A program made the translations under genes and the position numbers. From the NCBI RefSeq assembly GCF_900323885.1, contig NZ_OOHJ01000022.1:248001-312000 (forward strand): 64,000 nt of DNA, given 5' to 3'. Below are positions 60,567 through 64,000 of the stretch, piece after piece. The DNA is from [Actinomadura] parvosata subsp. kistnae. Its GTDB lineage: Bacteria; Actinomycetota; Actinomycetes; Streptosporangiales; Streptosporangiaceae. The number at the start of each line of letters is the position of its first letter. The stretch's first letter is position 1. The notes under the pieces were generated by a model. It was not told where the DNA came from. It ran no database searches and saw nothing but the letters and a program-made list of their open reading frames with translations.

Positions 60567-62641
60567 GCTCGGAGTCCCTTAGTCGATTCGACCACGTCCG
60601 TCAGCTTACGGCGCAGTGCCTCGTAGAACATGCTGAGCGGGAACTCGTCCGGCAGCACCGCGTCCACCTTGGCCTTCTGCTCCTCCGGCAGCGCCGCCAC
60701 GCCCTTGGCCCAGGTCGAGGCCGGGTGCGCGGCCACGTACGCGCTCACCAGCTCGTACGCGGCCAGCCAGTGCGCCAGCTTGGAGCGGTCGATGCTGTCG
60801 CGGTACAGCTTCTCGACCTCCCCGCGCAGGTCGGCCACCCCGTCCGCGACCCGCTCCCAGTCGATCGAGAGCCGGTTGTCGGTCCAGCGCACGATGTCGT
60901 TGCGGTGCAGGTAGGCGAACAGGAGCTGGCCGCCCAGCCCGTCGTAGTTGCGCACCCGCTCCCCCGTCACGGGGAACCGGAAGAGCCGGTCGAACAGGAT
61001 CGCGAGCTGGACGTAGCGGGCGTACGGCACCCCGCGCCGCTCCAGCTCGACGGCCTCGCCGAACGCGGTCAGGTCGCAGCGCAGCTCCTCCAGCGCGTAC
61101 AGCCAGTACGGCATCCGCTGCTTGATCATGAACGGGTCGAACGGCAGGTCGCCGTGGCTGTGCGTGCGGTCGTGCACCAGGTCCCACAGCACGAACGTGT
61201 CCTGCGCCAGCCGCTGCGAGGCCAGCAGCCGCTCGGCGTCCGGCGGCAGGTCCAGCCGCAGCGTCTCGACGGCGGCGCCGGCCACCCGCCGGAACCTGGC
61301 GGCCTCGCGGTCGGCGAAGATCCCGCCCCAGGTGAACCGCGCCGGCGCCTGCCGCACCGCCACCGTCTCCGGGAAGAGCACGGCCGAGTGGGTGTCGTAG
61401 CCGGAGGTGAAGTCCTCGAACGCGATCGGCACGAACATCGGGTTGTCGTAGCCGCCCGCCTCCAGCTCGGCCAGCCAGGCGGGCCAGATGGTGCGGATCC
61501 AGACGGCTTCGAGGTTGCGGGACGGGTTGCCGTTCTGGGTGTACATGGGGAACACCACGACGTGCTCCAGGCCGTCGACGCGCTGGGTGTCGGGGTGGAA
61601 GAGGTCGAGCGAGTCGAGGAAGTCGGGCACGCCGAGGTCCTGCTCCGCCCACTTGGTCAGGTCCGCCTGGACGGCCTGGAGGTAGGCGGCATCGTGGGGG
61701 AAATATGGCGATATTTCGCCCACCCTGTCGGCGATCTCCGCCACCAGCTCCTTGGCCCGGCCCTTCGACTCCGCCGGCACCGAGCCGTCCTTGACCTGGA
61801 GCGGCCGCAACTCCTCGACAGCCGCCTTCAGGCGGGCGAACAGCGCCGCCTTGCCGTCACTGTCCACGGCTTCGCGGGCCGCGCCCGTGCGGTCGTCGTC
61901 GCCGGGGAGCCTGGCGGCCCAGGTGACGACGTTGCGCCAGAGGGCGCGGTGGTCGTGGTCCTCGATGGAGTCGTCGCCGAACAGGTCGGAGTCGGCGAAC
62001 ACGACGACCCGCCCCCGCCCGTGCCGCAACGCGACGGCCAGCGGCTCGCCGGCCGGGTCGGCGTCGGCAGAGGTGGCGAAGAGCACGTCCGCCCCGTCGG
62101 CGACGAGCGTGCCCGCGCGGTAGAAGCAGGCCGTGCGCACCCCGGCCAGCAGCCCGGAGCCGCTGGAACGTTCCCCCAGCACCCAGGTCGCCACGCCCTG
62201 GTGCGCGTGACGCGGGTCGCGCACGGTGGTGTGCCGGACGTCCACCCCGAACCGCGCGAGCAGCTCGCGCAGGTTGTTGCCGTACTTGTCCTGCTCCTCC
62301 TCGGCCAGCACGACCAGGCCGCCGCCGCCCGCCACGAACGCCTCGACGGCGTCCAGCTCGGCGGCGGTGAAGACGGGGCTGCCCTGCCCGGTGGTGCGCT
62401 CCCACCGCTCGTCGGAGGGGTGCGCGATCACGAGGACGTCCTGCTCGGCCAGCGTCTCGGGGCCGAGCGGGCCGGCCGTGTGGGCGGTGACCGTGTGCCC
62501 CAGGTGCCGCAGCAGCCCGGCCGCGCGGGCGTAGCTGGTGTCGTCGGGATGGGCGGGGTTGACGGACTCGGCCAGCTCGCGCCGGATGGTCCACGACTCG
62601 TTGTGAGCCTCGTCGAACAGGACCCGGGGGAACGATCGCAT
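60563..62641 (-). CDS. DUF6421 family protein
   Basis: A 692-residue soluble protein of unknown function. Residues 1-230 resemble a glutamine-amidotransferase-like (DUF4350-type) alpha/beta domain (DEAHNESWTIRREL; AFVAGGGGLVVLAEEEQDKYGNNLRELL). The rest is the DUF6421 region (VFPMYTQNGNPSRNLEAVWIRTIWPAWL; LWDLVHDRTHSHGDLPFDPFMIKQRMPYW), with a histidine-rich HDRTHSHGD motif that could bind metal. ATG 62641 follows GGAG. TATATT at 62677-62682 is a probable -10 box. First gene of a translationally coupled operon. Confidence 0.82.
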   Translation of the reverse strand: MRSFPRVLFDEAHNESWTIRRELAESVNPAHPDDTSYARAAGLLRHLGHTVTAHTAGPLGPETLAEQDVLVIAHPSDERWERTTGQGSPVFTAAELDAVEAFVAGGGGLVVLAEEEQDKYGNNLRELLARFGVDVRHTTVRDPRHAHQGVATWVLGERSSGSGLLAGVRTACFYRAGTLVADGADVLFATSADADPAGEPLAVALRHGRGRVVVFADSDLFGDDSIEDHDHRALWRNVVTWAARLPGDDDRTGAAREAVDSDGKAALFARLKAAVEELRPLQVKDGSVPAESKGRAKELVAEIADRVGEISPYFPHDAAYLQAVQADLTKWAEQDLGVPDFLDSLDLFHPDTQRVDGLEHVVVFPMYTQNGNPSRNLEAVWIRTIWPAWLAELEAGGYDNPMFVPIAFEDFTSGYDTHSAVLFPETVAVRQAPARFTWGGIFADREAARFRRVAGAAVETLRLDLPPDAERLLASQRLAQDTFVLWDLVHDRTHSHGDLPFDPFMIKQRMPYWLYALEELRCDLTAFGEAVELERRGVPYARYVQLAILFDRLFRFPVTGERVRNYDGLGGQLLFAYLHRNDIVRWTDNRLSIDWERVADGVADLRGEVEKLYRDSIDRSKLAHWLAAYELVSAYVAAHPASTWAKGVAALPEEQKAKVDAVLPDEFPLSMFYEALRRKLTDVVESTKGLRA

Positions 62642-62718
62642 GAAATTTCTCCTGCATCTGCCGCCTTACGCAGGAAAATATACACACATACCCGGCCTGC
62701 CCCGCTAGTCCCTCCCGG

Positions 62719-63375
62719 CTAGGCCGCCCCAGGGCGGACGACACCCGTCTCGTACGCGAACACGACGGCCTGCGCCCGATCGCGCAGCGACAGCTTCATC
62801 AGCACCCGCGCCACGTGCGTCTTGACCGTGGCCTCCCCCACGAACAGGTCCCTGGCGATCTCCGCGTTGGTCAGGCCGCGCGCCAGCAGCCGCAGCACCT
62901 CCAGCTCGCGCGGCGTCAGCTCGGCCAGCGCCGGCGACGGCACCGGCTCGGCGCGGCCCGCGAACGTGGCGATCACCCGGCTCGTCACGGCCGGGTCGAG
63001 CAGCGCGTCACCGGCGTGCACCACCCTGATCGCCTCCAGCAGCTGCTCCGGCGGCGACACCTTCAGCAGGAACCCGCTGGTGCCGGCGCGCAGCGCGGCG
63101 TAGAGGTTCTCGTCGGTGTCGAACGTGGTCAGCGTGATGACCTTCGGCGGCGCCGGGGTGTCGAGCAGCTCCCTGGCCGCGGCCAGCCCGTCGAGCCGGG
63201 GCATCGAGATGTCCATGAGGACGATGTCCGGCCGGGCGCGCCTGGCCACGGCGACGGCCTCGCGCCCGTCGGCCGCCTCCCCGACGACTTCCATGCCGGG
63301 GTCGCTCTCGACGACCATGCGCAGCCCGGCCCTGACCATCGCCTGATCGTCGGCGATGACTATGCGAATGCCCAC
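62719..63375 (-). CDS. NarL/FixJ-family response regulator
   Basis: A 218-residue two-component regulator. The receiver has the acidic pair DD in IVIADDQAM, phospho-aspartate in VLMDISMPRLDG, T in LTTFDTD and K in FLLKVSPP. The LuxR-type HTH is LTPRELEVLRLLARGLTNAEIARDLFVGEATVKTHVARVL. Its receiver and inter-domain region closely resemble those of the SARP fusion at 3110 (RPDVVLLDIQMPRLDGLAAAR versus RPDIVLMDISMPRLDGLAAAR). GTG 63375. The kinase is probably upstream, beyond or in the gene that follows on this strand. Confidence 0.9.
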   Translation of the reverse strand: MGIRIVIADDQAMVRAGLRMVVESDPGMEVVGEAADGREAVAVARRARPDIVLMDISMPRLDGLAAARELLDTPAPPKVITLTTFDTDENLYAALRAGTSGFLLKVSPPEQLLEAIRVVHAGDALLDPAVTSRVIATFAGRAEPVPSPALAELTPRELEVLRLLARGLTNAEIARDLFVGEATVKTHVARVLMKLSLRDRAQAVVFAYETGVVRPGAA

Positions 63376-63455
63376 ACGCGGAGGTTAGACGCCAGGTGGC
63401 GCACTTGAACACCGCGCGAACGGCCTCGCCAAGCCGTACGCAAGTGAGTTCCAAG

Positions 63456-63998
63456 TCAGGACAGGCGCACGCTCTGCCTGATCCTCGTCTGGGTGGCGTC
63501 GTCGCAGGTGGTCTTGCCGCAGAAGTACATGATCAGCATGCTCTTGGGCTTGCGGTCGATGACGTAGCTGACGAAGGCGAGCCGGGCGCCGCTCGCCGGG
63601 TCGTGCAGGGAGCCGTCGAAGCGGGTGGCGGGGCTGCTGCCCGCCTGGTCCTGCACGGGCTTGTCGAGATCGACCTGGCCGGGGAGCAGGGCCTCCATCT
63701 TCGGTTTCATCATCTCCGCCGTGCCGCCGGCGTCGAGAGTGTCGGAGACCTGGACGTACACGCCGGCGACGCCCTCGGGGTCGCTGTTGACGATCTCCTT
63801 GACCTTGGACCAGTCGGCGCCGGGGCCGGAGACGAACAGGTCCTCGAACTCGGGGGCGTACGAGGACGCCACGGCGAACAGGTCCTGGTGGGTGCGCACC
63901 GTCCAGTCGCCCGGATAGTCGAAGGTGAGCGGGGCGGCGGTGCTGGTCTTGTAGGTCGCCCAGGTGTCGGCGCGGTTGCCGAGCACCACGAACGCCAC
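63456..63998 (-). CDS. Hypothetical membrane-associated protein, truncated
   Basis: A partial gene whose 5' end lies beyond the window; 180 C-terminal residues are visible. The start of the visible part (FVVLGNR) is the end of a hydrophobic segment. The rest is a beta-rich soluble domain (LTFDYPGDWTVRTHQDLFAVASSYAPEF...RLAFVSYVIDRKPKSMLIMYFCGK) like the DcrB/PsbP-type extracytoplasmic domains, with two cysteines (CGKTTC). Similar domains follow a cytosolic region in actinobacterial membrane proteins. Function unknown. Confidence 0.68.
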   Translation of the reverse strand: MAFVVLGNRADTWATYKTSTAAPLTFDYPGDWTVRTHQDLFAVASSYAPEFEDLFVSGPGADWSKVKEIVNSDPEGVAGVYVQVSDTLDAGGTAEMMKPKMEALLPGQVDLDKPVQDQAGSSPATRFDGSLHDPASGARLAFVSYVIDRKPKSMLIMYFCGKTTCDDATQTRIRQSVRLS

Positions 63999-64000
63999 CA

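Overview
The window is about 70% GC with GC-rich third codon positions and frequent GTG or TTG starts. It holds many two-component, SARP/BTAD, ECF sigma, TetR, MerR, PucR and XRE regulators, an F420-dependent reductase, NosD-like and excalibur proteins and a DUF6421 gene. Together these point to the chromosome of a large-genome actinomycete, most likely Streptosporangiales (for example a Nonomuraea relative). The order is inferred from gene content only. There is no rRNA, tRNA, CRISPR array, prophage or transposase. About 90% is coding, mostly as small, independently regulated operons.

Layout. 1-4.6 kb: end of an MFS exporter, a NarL-type sensor kinase and an unusual regulator fusing a SARP (wHTH-BTAD) module to a complete response regulator. 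4.6-10.5 kb: nadE, an ArsR/SRPBCC pair behind a perfect palindrome, an AlkC-like DNA-repair gene behind a RecA-NDp (PafBC-type) promoter, a frameshifted GNAT, and a MerR/SDR pair with a classic long-spacer MerR promoter. 10.5-17 kb: an NTF2-like protein, an ECF sigma factor with its own SnoaL tail, TetR, a DUF885-like peptidase, TetR and a DrrAB-type exporter. 17-26.4 kb: a three-gene envelope operon (beta-helix, cupredoxin-like lipoprotein, polytopic membrane protein), a TetR/MFS efflux unit, a 1-kb non-coding repeat field, a second MFS gene and panB. 26.6-34.4 kb: two PLP enzymes opposite a MocR regulator, an alpha/beta hydrolase, and an ABC exporter with a DesKR-like two-component system. 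34.6-44.3 kb: F420 reductase, secreted lipase, LysR, map, a kinase-like ATPase, CopC/CopD-CtaG copper genes, and an XRE-TPR regulator opposite a 48-residue secreted-peptide gene. 44.5-64 kb: an AfsR-like SARP-NTPase-TPR regulator, PucR with xanthine dehydrogenase and a purine permease, three calcium-binding proteins, alanine dehydrogenase, DUF3105/DUF305, a FAD oxidoreductase, the coupled DUF6421-SDR-threonine aldolase operon, a response regulator and a truncated membrane-associated protein.

How genes work together. Many regulators sit beside likely targets with visible operators: ArsR to SRPBCC, MerR to SDR, TetR to MFS, MocR to trans-sulfuration enzymes, PucR to purine catabolism. The XRE-TPR regulator and the divergent secreted peptide resemble an RRNPP-type peptide-signalling pair, which I consider the best candidate for an undescribed system here.

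Two window-wide patterns deserve notice. Four genes (GNAT, beta-helix, TetR, response regulator) are each broken by exactly one missing base in a G/C-rich run and become normal length if one base is restored, which suggests consensus indels rather than decay. At least seven short, degenerate tandem repeats, each with its own unit (18-42 bp), start at or within a few bases of stop codons; in-frame versions of the same process occur inside several proteins.
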